In this document: positions 25,285 through 35,174 of the stretch, piece by piece
How the letters are laid out: each line of letters opens with the position of its first letter
Numbering within the stretch: the stretch's first letter is position 1
NCBI GenBank assembly: GCA_028287115.1
Contig: JAQBQF010000004.1
Location: forward strand, 1 to 45,769
DNA: 45,769 nucleotides
Direction: 5' to 3'
DNA from: Myxococcales bacterium
Lineage (GTDB): Bacteria > Myxococcota_A > Polyangia > Haliangiales > Haliangiaceae
Position numbers and translations under genes: made by a program
The notes under the pieces: model-generated
The model's database searches: none
The model's input: only the letters and a program-made list of their open reading frames with translations
Told to the model about the DNA's origin: nothing

Positions 25285-26664
25285 ATGCAGGTTCGCATCG
25301 AAGACGTATCGCCGGTCGAGAAGAAGATGTTCGTCGAGGTCCCGTGGGAAACGGTGAGCCAAAAGCTCGGCGATGCCTACAAGGAGCTCAGCAAAGGCGT
25401 TGCCCTCAAGGGCTTCCGCAAGGGCAAGGTCCCGCGGCCGGTCCTCGAGCAGGTCTACGGTCAGCGCGTCACGGCGGAAGTCGCCTACGAGCTCGTGCGC
25501 GAATCGTTCTTCCGGGCGAACCAGGAGCACCACCTCGCCGCCGTGGCGGAGCCGCGCGTCGAAGAGGCCGCCCAGATCAAGAAGGGCCAGCCGTTCACGT
25601 TCTCCGCGATCATCGAAGTGCGCGGCGAGGTCGTTCCGCAGGACTACAAAGGTCTCGCGATCGAGAAGCGCAAGCTCGCGATTCCGGATACGGCTGTCGA
25701 CGAGGCACTCGCGACGCTGCGCCGCGAGCACACCGAGCTTCGGCCGATCGAAGGTCGCACCACGACCGCGCCCGGCGACATCATCGGCCTCAGCGTCACC
25801 GGTCAGATCGGCGAGCATCAGATCAACCAACCGCAGTTCGCGGTCGATCTCGATGACGAAGAGCGCGAGCCGCTGCCGGGCCTCCGCCAGGCACTCACCG
25901 GCGTGCCGATCGATACGAAAGACAAGAAGATCGAGATCACGGTCCCCGAGGACTACAAGGACGAGCAGATCCGCGGCCGCAAGGCCGAGCTGACCGTCAC
26001 GATCCTCGAGGCGCGCACGAAGGATGTGCCCGAGCTCGACGACGAGTTCGCGAAGGACACCGGCAAGGCCGATACGCTCGACGGACTCCGCGCCGCGCTC
26101 CGCAAGGACCTCGAGGATCGCGAGACCGAGGTGATCGATCGCGAGGCGCGTGAAGGCGCGTTGCGCGAGCTGATCAAGAAGAATCAGATTCCAGTCGCGT
26201 CGTCGCTCGTCGATCGCGCGGTCGAGCTGCAGTATCAGCGGCTCCGCCAGATGCTCGGCATGAAGCCGGAGCGCAACGCGCAGATCCCCGATGATCTGAA
26301 AGACAAGATGAAGCCGGCCGGCGCCGACGAGGTGCGCGGTCAGCTCCTGCTCGAAGCGATCGCCGACAAAGAAGCCGTGACGGTCACCGATGAAGAGCTG
26401 AACAAACACATCGAGACCACCGCGAAATCGCGCAACACGCCGCCCGCGAAGCTCCGCGCGGAATGGCAGCGCGACGGCCGGATCGACAGCATCACGTACT
26501 CGCTCCGCCAGGACAAAGTCCTCAAGTACCTCGTCGATCACGCGGCGATCACCGAGGTCGAGAAGCTGTCGCAGCCCGGTACGCCGCTTCCCGAAGGCGG
26601 CGGCGAGCACGAGCACGGCGAACAGGGCCACGTTCACGGGCCCGACTGCGATCACGACCACTAA
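25285..26664 (+). CDS. tig: Trigger factor (ribosome-associated chaperone, PPIase)
   Basis: 459 aa. The ribosome-docking signature GFRKGKVPRPVLEQVYG lies near residues 43-60. An FKBP-type prolyl isomerase domain follows at about 155-245 (APGDIIGLSVTG to RGRKAELTVTILE), then the helical C-terminal chaperone arms. The ATG is preceded by TGAGGACAC. Trigger factor binds the ribosome exit tunnel and shields nascent chains in the cytoplasm. Unusually, the C terminus ends with a His-rich tail (EHEHGEQGHVHGPDCDHDH; seven metal-binding residues counting one Cys). clpP and clpX, its usual neighbours, are absent; a Ser/Thr kinase follows 38 bases later. Confidence 0.97.
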   Translation: MQVRIEDVSPVEKKMFVEVPWETVSQKLGDAYKELSKGVALKGFRKGKVPRPVLEQVYGQRVTAEVAYELVRESFFRANQEHHLAAVAEPRVEEAAQIKKGQPFTFSAIIEVRGEVVPQDYKGLAIEKRKLAIPDTAVDEALATLRREHTELRPIEGRTTTAPGDIIGLSVTGQIGEHQINQPQFAVDLDDEEREPLPGLRQALTGVPIDTKDKKIEITVPEDYKDEQIRGRKAELTVTILEARTKDVPELDDEFAKDTGKADTLDGLRAALRKDLEDRETEVIDREAREGALRELIKKNQIPVASSLVDRAVELQYQRLRQMLGMKPERNAQIPDDLKDKMKPAGADEVRGQLLLEAIADKEAVTVTDEELNKHIETTAKSRNTPPAKLRAEWQRDGRIDSITYSLRQDKVLKYLVDHAAITEVEKLSQPGTPLPEGGGEHEHGEQGHVHGPDCDHDH

Positions 26665-26702
26665 CCGATTTCGGGCGCTCGGTGGCGGGTTAGATTAGCC
26701 CC

Positions 26703-28625
26703 ATGGTGGAAACCGACGCGACGCAACCGGGGATGAGCGGGCCGCACCCGACCATCGCCGAGCTGCGCGACCAGAGCCATCCCAACGTGAGCGCGCACAT
26801 CGAGACGTGCCCGATGTGTCGTTCGATCATCGCCGCCGACGACGATGTGCCGATCGCGCTCGATCTCCCGAAGGGTCTCGTCAGCGAGACCGCGTTTCGG
26901 TGGCCTGCAGACGCGATGGCGCGCGGCGGCATGGCGCAGATCTTTCTAGGCGAAGACAAGCGACTCGGCCGCACGGTGATCTTGAAGGCGCCGCGCGAAG
27001 GCGATGATCTCCCGGCGGGCATGGCCGAGATGTTTCAGCGCCGGGTTAGCGCCGAGGCGCGGATCCTGGCGAAGCTGCAGCATCCCTCGATCGTGACGAT
27101 CTACGAGCTCGGCAAGGCGTCGGTGGGGTGGCCGTTCTGCGTGCTCGAGAAGGTCGATGGCACTTCGCTGCGCGATCGCCTCGACGAGCTCGCGGAGCAA
27201 GAAGCAGCGGATGGCACGCCGCGCACGCGCGAGCGGCTCGAGCTGCTGTCGAACCTGGTGTCGATCGCGGAGGCGCTCGCATACGCACACGAGCGGCGCG
27301 TCGTTCATCGCGATTGCACGCCGAACAACATCTTGCTCGGCAAGCGTGGCGAGGCGACGCTGATCGATTGGGGCATCGCACGCGATCTCGATGCGCCGGC
27401 GGTCGGCAACGATGCGTCGATCCACGATCAGCCGCCGTCGATGAGCGGCCGCATGGTGACGATCAGCGCCGGCACGCCGCCGTATCTGCCGCTCGAGCAG
27501 AGCCAGGGCCGCAAGGCCGATCCGAGCTTTGACGTTTATAGCTTCGGCGTCACGCTCTACGAGGTCGTCGCGGGCAAGACGCCGTTCGAGTGGAAGTCGG
27601 CAGACGGACCCGGCGCACGCACGGCACAGATCGAAGCATTCATGGCGTGGCTGTCGTCCGAGGATCACGCGCCGCCCGCGATGCCTCGCGATAAAGAGCT
27701 GTCCGGAATCATCGCGCGCGCGATGGCGAAGGAACCGGGCGATCGGTTCACCGCCGACGAGCTCGTGCGTGCGCTCAAGCAGTACCTGACCGGCGATCTC
27801 GTGTTCTCGCATCGCTACTCGATCACGGGTCGCCTCGCGCGGTGGGCACGCAATCACAAGGCCGCGTCGGTGACGGTGCTGTTCCTCGTCGCATCTGCGG
27901 TCGCGGGCGCGCTCGTGTGGGCCCAGCTCTCGAGGCAAGCGAAAGAAGAGGCCGACCTGCGCACGATCGCCGCGGCCGCGCGCGCGACCGCGAGCGAGAA
28001 ACAAAACGAAGCCGATCAGGCGGGCCGAGAGGCCGAGGCCGCGAAGCTGCGCGCCGAAGAGGCCGAGCGCCAAGGCAAGAGCTCGCAGCAGCTCCGCATC
28101 GAGGCGGACGCGAAACGCAAAGCGGCCGATACAAAGCGCAAAGCCGCCGAAGAAGCCGCGACCCAAGCCAAAGGCACCGCCGACGAGGCCGTCAAGAAGT
28201 TCGAAGAGGCGATGAAGGTCAAAGACGAAGCCGAGCGCCAGCGCGATCAAGCGAACGGCAACCGCGACGCCGCCCGCGCGGCTCAACTCCAAGCAGAGCG
28301 CGAACGCGACGCCGCTCGCGCATCGCAAAACGCCGCCGAAAAAGAACGCGAAGCAGCCCGCGCATCACGCGACGCGGCCGATCGCGAGCGCGACGCCGCG
28401 AAACAAACGGCGCTCGCCGCGCAAGCCGATCGCGACGCCGCAAGATCCGCACGCGAAGCGGCCGATCGCGAACGCGATGCCGCGCGCGCCGCCGCCTCGG
28501 CCGCCGAAAAAGAGCGTGAAGCCGCGATCTCCGCGCGCGCCGCGATCGAACGCGAACGCGACGAAGCGAAGCGCAAGCTCGCCGAGCTCGAAGCAAAGCA
28601 ACGCGAGCCGTCACCACCGCCCTGA
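26703..28625 (+). CDS. Ser/Thr kinase with HX3CX2C motif, membrane helix and long coiled coil
   Basis: 640 aa. An N-terminal HIETCPMCR (His32, Cys36, Cys39) matches the HX3CX2C zinc motif of anti-sigma ZAS domains. A Hanks kinase follows (about 67-365): glycine loop ARGGMAQIFLG, lysine in VILKAP, catalytic loop HRDCTPNN, IDWGIAR and GTPPYLPLEQ. Thr206 replaces the usual Lys of HRDxKxxN, and PLE replaces APE. A single membrane helix at about 388-408 (SVTVLFLVASAVAGALVW) leads to some 225 residues of highly charged Ala/Arg/Glu coiled coil, with repeated ERDAARAS/ADRERDAA units, ending EPSPPP. The coiled coil would be outside the inner membrane. Start ATG 26703. Confidence 0.92.
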   Translation: MVETDATQPGMSGPHPTIAELRDQSHPNVSAHIETCPMCRSIIAADDDVPIALDLPKGLVSETAFRWPADAMARGGMAQIFLGEDKRLGRTVILKAPREGDDLPAGMAEMFQRRVSAEARILAKLQHPSIVTIYELGKASVGWPFCVLEKVDGTSLRDRLDELAEQEAADGTPRTRERLELLSNLVSIAEALAYAHERRVVHRDCTPNNILLGKRGEATLIDWGIARDLDAPAVGNDASIHDQPPSMSGRMVTISAGTPPYLPLEQSQGRKADPSFDVYSFGVTLYEVVAGKTPFEWKSADGPGARTAQIEAFMAWLSSEDHAPPAMPRDKELSGIIARAMAKEPGDRFTADELVRALKQYLTGDLVFSHRYSITGRLARWARNHKAASVTVLFLVASAVAGALVWAQLSRQAKEEADLRTIAAAARATASEKQNEADQAGREAEAAKLRAEEAERQGKSSQQLRIEADAKRKAADTKRKAAEEAATQAKGTADEAVKKFEEAMKVKDEAERQRDQANGNRDAARAAQLQAERERDAARASQNAAEKEREAARASRDAADRERDAAKQTALAAQADRDAARSAREAADRERDAARAAASAAEKEREAAISARAAIERERDEAKRKLAELEAKQREPSPPP

Positions 28626-28626
28626 G

Positions 28627-28641
28627 GAGGGTCAGACCCTC
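28627..28641. terminator. Short palindrome between convergent genes
   Basis: GAGGGTCAGACCCTC is a perfect 15-base inverted repeat just after the kinase stop and before the convergent radC stop at 28652. As a hairpin it gives a 5-bp stem with a TCAGA loop and no long T-run. The same GGGTCA/TGACCC half-sites recur in the 17.1-17.5 kb repeats, so it may be a REP-like element. Confidence 0.4.
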
Positions 28642-28651
28642 TTGAAGCTGG

Positions 28652-29320
28652 CTACAGGGCGGTGCCTATCCACTCGCCGATCGAGCGGAAGCTGCGATCT
28701 CCGATGACGACGTGATCGACGATCGGAATGCCGAGCACGTCACCGACCGCGCGGAGGCGACGCGTCAGCTCGACGTCCTCGACGCTCGGCGTCGGATCGC
28801 CGGACGGATGGTTGTGAACGAGCACGCCGCCCGCGGCGGCCATGCGCACGAGCGGACGAAACACCTCGCGTGGATGGACCTCGACGCTGTGCACCGTTCC
28901 GCGCGCCACCTCGACGATATCGAGTAGCCCGTTGCGCACGTCGACACCGATCACGATGAAGACTTCTTGCTGCAATCCGGTGAGTCGCGGCGCGACGATC
29001 CGGAACACGTCCTCGGGTCGCGCGAGCGTCGCGCGATGCTGCTCGGTCTCGACCGCACGGCGACCGAGCTCGAACGCGGCCGCGACGCGAGCGGCGCGCG
29101 CCTCACCGACGCCGATGACTTGCGACAGCTCGCGAGGCGAGGCGCGTGCGAGCGCGGCCACGCCGCCGGACGCCTTGACGAGGTTCGCGGCGACGACGAG
29201 CGCGGGATGTGCGCGGACGCCGGTCCCGAGCAGGATCGAGAGCAGCTCTTCATCGCCGATCGTCTGCACGCCACGCCGCCACAGTCGTTCGCGCGGGCGA
29301 TCCTGATTCGCTTCCAGCAT
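28652..29320 (-). CDS. radC: RadC family JAB/MPN protein
   Basis: 222 aa. An N-terminal helix-hairpin-helix region (GDEELLSILLGTGVR, and QVIGVGEARAARVAAAFELG) is followed by the RadC JAB domain with the metal site HNHPSGDPTPS plus Asp and an upstream Glu (SVEVHPREVFRPL). The length matches the family. RadC proteins look like metalloproteases or nucleases; the old repair role is not established. It stands alone on the minus strand, convergent with the zinc-motif kinase. Confidence 0.95.
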   Translation of the reverse strand: MLEANQDRPRERLWRRGVQTIGDEELLSILLGTGVRAHPALVVAANLVKASGGVAALARASPRELSQVIGVGEARAARVAAAFELGRRAVETEQHRATLARPEDVFRIVAPRLTGLQQEVFIVIGVDVRNGLLDIVEVARGTVHSVEVHPREVFRPLVRMAAAGGVLVHNHPSGDPTPSVEDVELTRRLRAVGDVLGIPIVDHVVIGDRSFRSIGEWIGTAL

Positions 29321-29614
29321 GTGCCGCTTCTCAGCAAGTGACGAGCCAGTCGCGCGCGACGGAAACCCACGCGGTTATGCGCGGGAGGTGCCCGCCGCGC
29401 GGACAGCGGCAACCGGCATTCGGACGCGTGCATGTTAAGCTCGACGCATGTTCGTGTGCGGTGAGTGTAGTGCGTCGCAGCGAGCGAGCACCAAAGGGGG
29501 CGATCGCCTCGCTCGGTTACCGGGCCGCGGGTGGTGTCGCGACGTGGTACTTCGACATTAACGACGCGGACGTGTCCTTCTCGGAGATGTTCAGAGACGA
29601 CTGTTAGCGCGGCG
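29321..29614. other. Gene-free gap between radC and a lipoprotein gene
   Basis: This gap of about 294 bases holds the radC promoter region on the minus strand. A 37-codon frame from an ATG at 29449 (MFVCGECSASQRASTKGGDR) has one CxxC pair, and a longer frame ends at 29607. Neither has enough support to call. Nothing else is seen. Confidence 0.5.
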
Positions 29615-30868
29615 TCACTCGTTCGGACAACGATCGAGCGTCGAGCCGATTCGATAGCAGCGCAGCGGTTGCGATAAGTCCGCGCTGTCGATCAGATAGA
29701 TCTCGTCCTGGGCGTCGCCGTGAAAGTTGCCGACCGCAACCAGGTCATAGCCGAGCTGTGCCTCTCGTAGCGACACCAGCTCCGCGTACGTCGAATCGGT
29801 AGACAGCGACAGGTCGCGATACACCGAAAGGGCCTGATCCTCGAGCGTCACCAGATCGATCGTCGTCCCGCCCGCGACATCGGCCGGCCACATATCGGTC
29901 GGCGCGTGATGTGATTTCGTGACGAGGTTGTACCCGAGAGGATCGCTGCCGCCCTGAACGTCGATGATCGTCACGTTCTCGGATCCGAACTCCGCGGTCG
30001 CCGCGGCGAAGAAGTGATCGCCGGAAAGAGCACCACGTGCGGTGCGGCGCCCACCTCCCGATAGCTCGATCCCCGCGCTCGTCATCTGAAACGTCGGCCC
30101 ATCTCCGCGAGTGCGATACGCGCGCGCGGTCGTGACCAGGAGCAGATCCTCGGACACCGTGCCGGCGACCGGCGGCAGCTCGAACACATCCTGCATGTAG
30201 TGGTTCGTTCCCTCGTATTGGCCGACGTCCCAGCTCCCATCGTTCGAGCGCTGCGCCCCGGCTGCGAGCTCGCCGTAGGTCCAAACCTGGTCGTAGCCAA
30301 AGGCATATTCGCGGATCGGAGGTGTCATCGTCGGATCTCTCGTCACGGCGAACACGGGAACATTCAGCGGGTCACCCGCATATCCTCCATTGGACAGCCC
30401 GCTGCCGTCGCTGTGAACGCGAGGCGCGAAGCCGCGGCCGAGTGTTGGAAAGAAGCTCGTGTAGCAGGTGCGAGGGATCTGCACGTCGTGTGGAACTTTG
30501 GGAGCGCTGTCCTGGCCGGAGAGCACGGTCAACCCTCGCGTGTGATCTGCCGTGCTGATGAAGATCTGTGGGTAGAGCGGCTCGTACCACTGCGGCATCG
30601 GGTCGCTCGGGTCATCGATCGTCAGATCGAGCCTCACGTCGGGATTCTCGAGGGTCTCGCCGCCGAAATACACGAAGGCGGTCGGGTGCATCCCGGGTGC
30701 GTACTCGTTGCCGAGCACGACGAGATCGTCATAACCGTCGCCGTTGAGGTCACCGACCGCGATCTTCGAGCGCGCGACGCTACCGGGCGCGATCGGCGGC
30801 CCGGCGCCGTGCGGCCGCGACGGTTCCGACAAACAGCCGATGAGCACGAGAAAGATCAGCGCTCTCAT
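29615..30868 (-). CDS. Secreted lipoprotein with FG-GAP/VCBS-like repeat
   Basis: About 417 aa from the ATG at 30868 (MRALIFLVLIGCLSEPSRPH). LIGC is a good lipobox, with lipidated Cys12. Early in the mature part IAVGDLNGDGYDDLVVLG is a DxNGDG calcium loop of the FG-GAP/VCBS type, the blade unit of integrin-like beta-propellers. A second, weaker unit near the end, DLVAVGNFHGDAQDEIYLID, has the same spacing. The middle is not recognised. It overlaps the upstream TPR/PEGA gene by four bases (ATGA), so the two are co-translated. Surface localisation is likely. A longer open frame to 31723 is an artefact of the neighbour. Confidence 0.8.
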   Translation of the reverse strand: MRALIFLVLIGCLSEPSRPHGAGPPIAPGSVARSKIAVGDLNGDGYDDLVVLGNEYAPGMHPTAFVYFGGETLENPDVRLDLTIDDPSDPMPQWYEPLYPQIFISTADHTRGLTVLSGQDSAPKVPHDVQIPRTCYTSFFPTLGRGFAPRVHSDGSGLSNGGYAGDPLNVPVFAVTRDPTMTPPIREYAFGYDQVWTYGELAAGAQRSNDGSWDVGQYEGTNHYMQDVFELPPVAGTVSEDLLLVTTARAYRTRGDGPTFQMTSAGIELSGGGRRTARGALSGDHFFAAATAEFGSENVTIIDVQGGSDPLGYNLVTKSHHAPTDMWPADVAGGTTIDLVTLEDQALSVYRDLSLSTDSTYAELVSLREAQLGYDLVAVGNFHGDAQDEIYLIDSADLSQPLRCYRIGSTLDRCPNE

Positions 30869-31755
30869 CGCTGCCACCCGACGGTCACCATCGCCGTGCC
30901 GGCGCCGACGGTGCCTCCGACGATCGGCGCGCGCTCGTGATGATGGCGCAGCAAGAAGCCGGTGACCGCGGCACCGACGGCCACCGCATAGCCGCCGATC
31001 GCGAACGCACGCAGCGTCTCGAACGACCGAGCATGCTGATCCCACGCGACCGGATCGTGCGCGTCGTGGGCGAGCTGCAGCTCGCCTGATTCCTTGCTCG
31101 CCAGCGCATGACACAGCACGCCGACCCCCGCAGCGACCGCAGCGCCGTAGAGCATGCGCGTGCCCCACACGGTCCGCGCAGACGGCGGTGGTGGCGGTGG
31201 TGGCGGCGGCGGAGGCAAGACCAGCGTCACGATCTGCGTCACTTTGGGCACCACGAGGAGCGTGACGTGCGCGGGCTCCCGACCCGGCGCGGTCGCCGTG
31301 ACCACGTACGTGCCCGGCGCGAGGTGGATCGTTCGCGGCTCGAACTGCTCGTCGTCGGCAAACGACAACACGGTGACGCGTGTCGCCGCGAGCTCGGGCT
31401 CGACGTGAATCGTGATCGCGGCCGCGTCGACGTCCGCGAGCTTCTGCACGAGCGTCGTCTCGGCATCGTTCAGCCAGTCGGGAACGGGATCTGCCGCGGT
31501 GGCACGCTTGTGGCACCGATCGAAGAAGATCTCGGCTTGCGACCACAGCTCTCGACGCGTGTAAACAAGCCCTATCAAGCACGCGTGCGCTGCGGTCGAG
31601 TGTTTCGCGTCCGCTTGCTTGAAGAGCTGAATCGCGTGGCTGAACTCGCCTTGCTTGGCGAGCCCTTGGCCCTCTTCGATCAGCGGATCGTCGTCCGCGC
31701 TCGCGACCCCGCAGAGCACGCACAGGACGAGTGCCACCTTTCCCACCAATCGCAT
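30865..31755 (-). CDS. Periplasmic TPR plus PEGA domain protein with polyproline linker
   Basis: About 296 aa from the ATG at 31755 (MRLVGKVALVLCVLCGVASA, a Sec signal). Residues 25-100 are TPR-like helices (EEGQGLAKQGEFSHAIQLFK, AHACLIGLVYTRRELWSQAE). A PEGA-type beta domain follows (TIHVEPELAATRVTVLSF to APGTYVVTATAPGREP). Next come a run of eleven prolines and two hydrophobic helices (MLYGAAVAAGVGVLCHALA; AIGGYAVAVGAAVTGFLL). PEGA/TPR proteins are common in myxobacteria, usually as envelope scaffolds. It follows the TolC-like gene by 49 bases, in the same direction, so it may extend the efflux operon. It overlaps the next gene by four bases. Confidence 0.82.
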   Translation of the reverse strand: MRLVGKVALVLCVLCGVASADDDPLIEEGQGLAKQGEFSHAIQLFKQADAKHSTAAHACLIGLVYTRRELWSQAEIFFDRCHKRATAADPVPDWLNDAETTLVQKLADVDAAAITIHVEPELAATRVTVLSFADDEQFEPRTIHLAPGTYVVTATAPGREPAHVTLLVVPKVTQIVTLVLPPPPPPPPPPPSARTVWGTRMLYGAAVAAGVGVLCHALASKESGELQLAHDAHDPVAWDQHARSFETLRAFAIGGYAVAVGAAVTGFLLRHHHERAPIVGGTVGAGTAMVTVGWQR

Positions 31756-31804
31756 TATATCAGCGATCGTTCGGCAAACGGCCGGATCGACGTCTCGCGT
31801 GAAG

Positions 31805-33238
31805 CTAGATCTCGCCGAGCGCGCGCTGGAGCTGCGCCCATGCCGTCGCGAGCTGCCACTCGGCGAAGACCAGGTTACCTTCGGCCGTCGTGACGGCGGT
31901 CTGCGCATCGGCGAGCTCGATCTGACTGCCGAGGCCTTGCGTATAGCGAGCATCGGCGAGATGCAGTGCGGCCTGCGCGGCGGTCACCGCTTGCGACGAG
32001 GCGTCGACGTTCGCGCGGTTCGCGAGGATCTGCGCGCGTGCGGCGTCGAGCGCCGACGTCAGCGAGATCAGCAGCTCGTCGCGTTGCGCGAGCGCGGACT
32101 GCATGTTCGCTTGCGCGATGTGGACGTCCGCCGCGCTCCGCCCGCCGTCCCAGGCGAGCCACGACAGCGTGACGCCCGCGGTCCACGTCGGATCTGGGGA
32201 CCAGTTGTTCGAATTCGGATTCCACTGCGTCTGTGCGACCGCGCTGAGAATTGGACGGCGCTCGGCGTGAGCGGCCGTGATGTTCTCCTCGGAAGCGACA
32301 ACGAGCTTGTCGAACTGAACGATCTCGGGACGATGCTTGCGCGCGATGCTGACGAGCGCGCCGAGATCGGCTGGCTGTTGCTCGGAAGGTTGCGGCCAGG
32401 TCGGATCGACGGCGATCCCGCGGGTCGGATCGAGCCAGCCGATCGCAGCACGGAGTTGCGCGACCGCGACGGCCGCGTTGCTGTCGGCCTGCGCGAGCGC
32501 CGAGCGGGCGTTCGCAAGCCGCGACTGGGCCTGGGCGACGGCGATCGGATCCTGCGCCTGTGCCGCGACGAACCGCTTGGCCTGATCGTAGTGAAGCTCT
32601 TCGCTCCTCACCGTCGCTTGTGCGACGAGCACGAGGCGCTGGCGAGCGACCGCCTCGAGGTAAGTCGACTCGACATTGACGCGCAGGTCGAGCAAGCTCG
32701 TATTGATACCCGCGGCCGCGGCGTCGGAGTTTGCTTGGGCTGAACGAACGTTCGCCGCGGTCTGTCCAAAATCATAGATCCGCCAGCTAGCGGCTGCCGA
32801 CACACCGGTCTGGAACGACGGGCTGAAGAACCCGCCGGTGCCGAAGGCCGCACCGCAGTTGGCGGCAGCTCCGGTGCCGGTGACGATGTTGTTGCAGTTC
32901 GTCGAGCCGGTGCTGACGGTACCGTTGAGCGTCACCGTTGGATGCAGCGGGACGCGCGCGAGATCGACGCGAGCCACGGCGGCAGCTGCGTTTGCTCTGG
33001 CCTGGCGCAGCGTCGGTTGATCGTGCTCCGCGATCTCGACGGCGCGGGCCATCGTGATCTTGAGCTTGCCGGGTTCGGCGGTCTCGGCCTTGTTGACGTC
33101 TTGCACGCCGGGCAGCCACGACGGCTGGTCCGCGGGAGACGTACCGGACGGCGGTGGTGCCGGTGGCGGTGGCGCGGGTTGGGCACCCGCTGGTGCGGTC
33201 GCGAGCACCGCACAAACAATTCCAACAACGTACTTCAT
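31805..33238 (-). CDS. TolC-family outer-membrane efflux protein
   Basis: 477 aa. The signal peptide MKYVVGIVCAVLATAPAGAQ is followed by a Pro-rich stretch of about 35 residues and then two OEP repeats. Each has long amphipathic helices (ARANAAAAVARVDLARVPLH; TSALDAARAQILANRANVDA) and strand pairs (VSAAASWRIYDFGQTAANVR; GVTLSWLAWDGGRSAADVHI). YDFGQ and WDGG are the TolC-type turns before the helices. It forms the trimeric outer-membrane channel of tripartite pumps. It is the last gene of the overlapping set starting at 38534; its start overlaps the permease stop by four bases. Confidence 0.93.
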   Translation of the reverse strand: MKYVVGIVCAVLATAPAGAQPAPPPPAPPPSGTSPADQPSWLPGVQDVNKAETAEPGKLKITMARAVEIAEHDQPTLRQARANAAAAVARVDLARVPLHPTVTLNGTVSTGSTNCNNIVTGTGAAANCGAAFGTGGFFSPSFQTGVSAAASWRIYDFGQTAANVRSAQANSDAAAAGINTSLLDLRVNVESTYLEAVARQRLVLVAQATVRSEELHYDQAKRFVAAQAQDPIAVAQAQSRLANARSALAQADSNAAVAVAQLRAAIGWLDPTRGIAVDPTWPQPSEQQPADLGALVSIARKHRPEIVQFDKLVVASEENITAAHAERRPILSAVAQTQWNPNSNNWSPDPTWTAGVTLSWLAWDGGRSAADVHIAQANMQSALAQRDELLISLTSALDAARAQILANRANVDASSQAVTAAQAALHLADARYTQGLGSQIELADAQTAVTTAEGNLVFAEWQLATAWAQLQRALGEI

Positions 33239-34460
33239 GTCTCGTACCTCAGCGCAGTGATCGGATCGAGCCGCGACGCGCGGATCGCCGGATACAACCC
33301 GAACACGACGCCGACGCCGCCGGCAACGCCGAACGCGATCGCCGCCGTCGTCGCCGGGAAGAACATCTTCCAGCCGAAATAACCGGCCATGTATTTTGCA
33401 GCGAGCGCGCCGACCGCCAGGCCCAGAAGGCCGCCGACCGAGGCGAGCACCAGCGATTCGACGAGGAATTGCGTCATCACGTCGATCGGCTTCGCGCCGA
33501 CCGCCATCCGAATGCCGATCTCGCGGGTTCGCTCGATCACGCTGACGAGCATGATGTTCATGACGCCGATGCCACCGACGAACAGCGACACGGCCGCGAC
33601 GAGTGCGAGCAACGTCGCGATGCGCGAGGTCGAGTCTTGCTGCGCCTTCGCGAACTCCGCCGGGTTGCGGATCCGGAAGTCGTCGTCCTGCGACGCGGTC
33701 AGCTTGTGCCAATCGCGCAGATCCGCCGAGATCGCGGCGATCGTGTGGTCGGCTTGGTCGTCGGAGACCATCGAGACAAGGATCTGGCCCTTGATGTAGT
33801 TCGCGACGCCCTTCTCGAGCTTTTGCTGATACGTCTTCACGGGGACCACGATGGTGTCGTCGGTGTCACCCATTGGACCCTGGCCCTTGCTCGCAAGGAT
33901 GCCCACGATCTCGTACGGCTGACCGTTGATCCGGATCGTCTGACCGAGCGGATCGGAGCTCGCGAACAACTGCTTCGCGACGGTCGCGCCGATCACCGCG
34001 ATCTTGCCGGTGCCGTTGCCGGTGTCCTCGTCGAACACCACGCCCTTCGCGGCTTCCCAGCTGCGGATCTTGAACCACGTCGCGGTGGTTCCGACGACGC
34101 TCGTGTTCCAGTTCGTCTCGTCCGAAGCCACCTGAGTCTTCGTCTGCAGCACCGGCGCGACCCAGCGGATCGACGTGATCTCGCCGCTCTGCAGCCGCTC
34201 GAGATCGTTCCACGTCAGCGATTGCCGCGAGCCGGCACCACCCGAGGCGCCGAAGCTCGGCGCGGCGCCATTCGTGACGATCAAGACGTTGGTGCCGAGG
34301 TTCTGGAACACTTCGCGGACCGACTGCTGCGCGCCTTGGCCGCCGGCGACCATCGCGATCACCGCGCCGATGCCGAACACGATGCCGAGCATCGTCAGCA
34401 TCGATCGCACTTTGTTGCGCCACAGCGCACGCAGCGCGAGCTTGAGCGTCGTGAGGACGC

Positions 34461-34464
<4 letters not shown>
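33235..34464 (-). CDS. MacB/FtsX-like ABC transporter permease
   Basis: 409 aa. An N-terminal membrane helix (MLTMLGIVFGIGAVIAMVAG) precedes a large periplasmic MacB_PCD domain of about 230 residues. Three C-terminal helices form the FtsX core (LLALVAAVSLFVGGIGVMNI; SVIERTREIGIRMAVGA; ESLVLASVGGLLGLAVGALA). REIGIRMAVGA is the FtsX coupling helix. The ATPase is a separate gene just upstream, whereas E. coli MacB fuses the two. With the adaptor and TolC-like channel it forms an ATP-driven periplasm-to-outside exporter of peptides, lipids or antibiotics; the substrate is unknown. Confidence 0.95.

Positions 34465-35173
<709 letters not shown>

Positions 35174-35174
<1 letters not shown>

Noticed and set aside
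29449..29607. Small frames in the gap upstream of radC, one with a CxxC pair
   Set aside because: Two competing frames are both weak, with no ribosome-binding site, and neither resembles a known small protein.
31755..31765. TATAAT directly before the ATG at 31755 read as a -10 promoter box
   Set aside because: Transcription would then start inside the gene. No -35 sequence sits at the right distance, and the gene probably continues the efflux operon.
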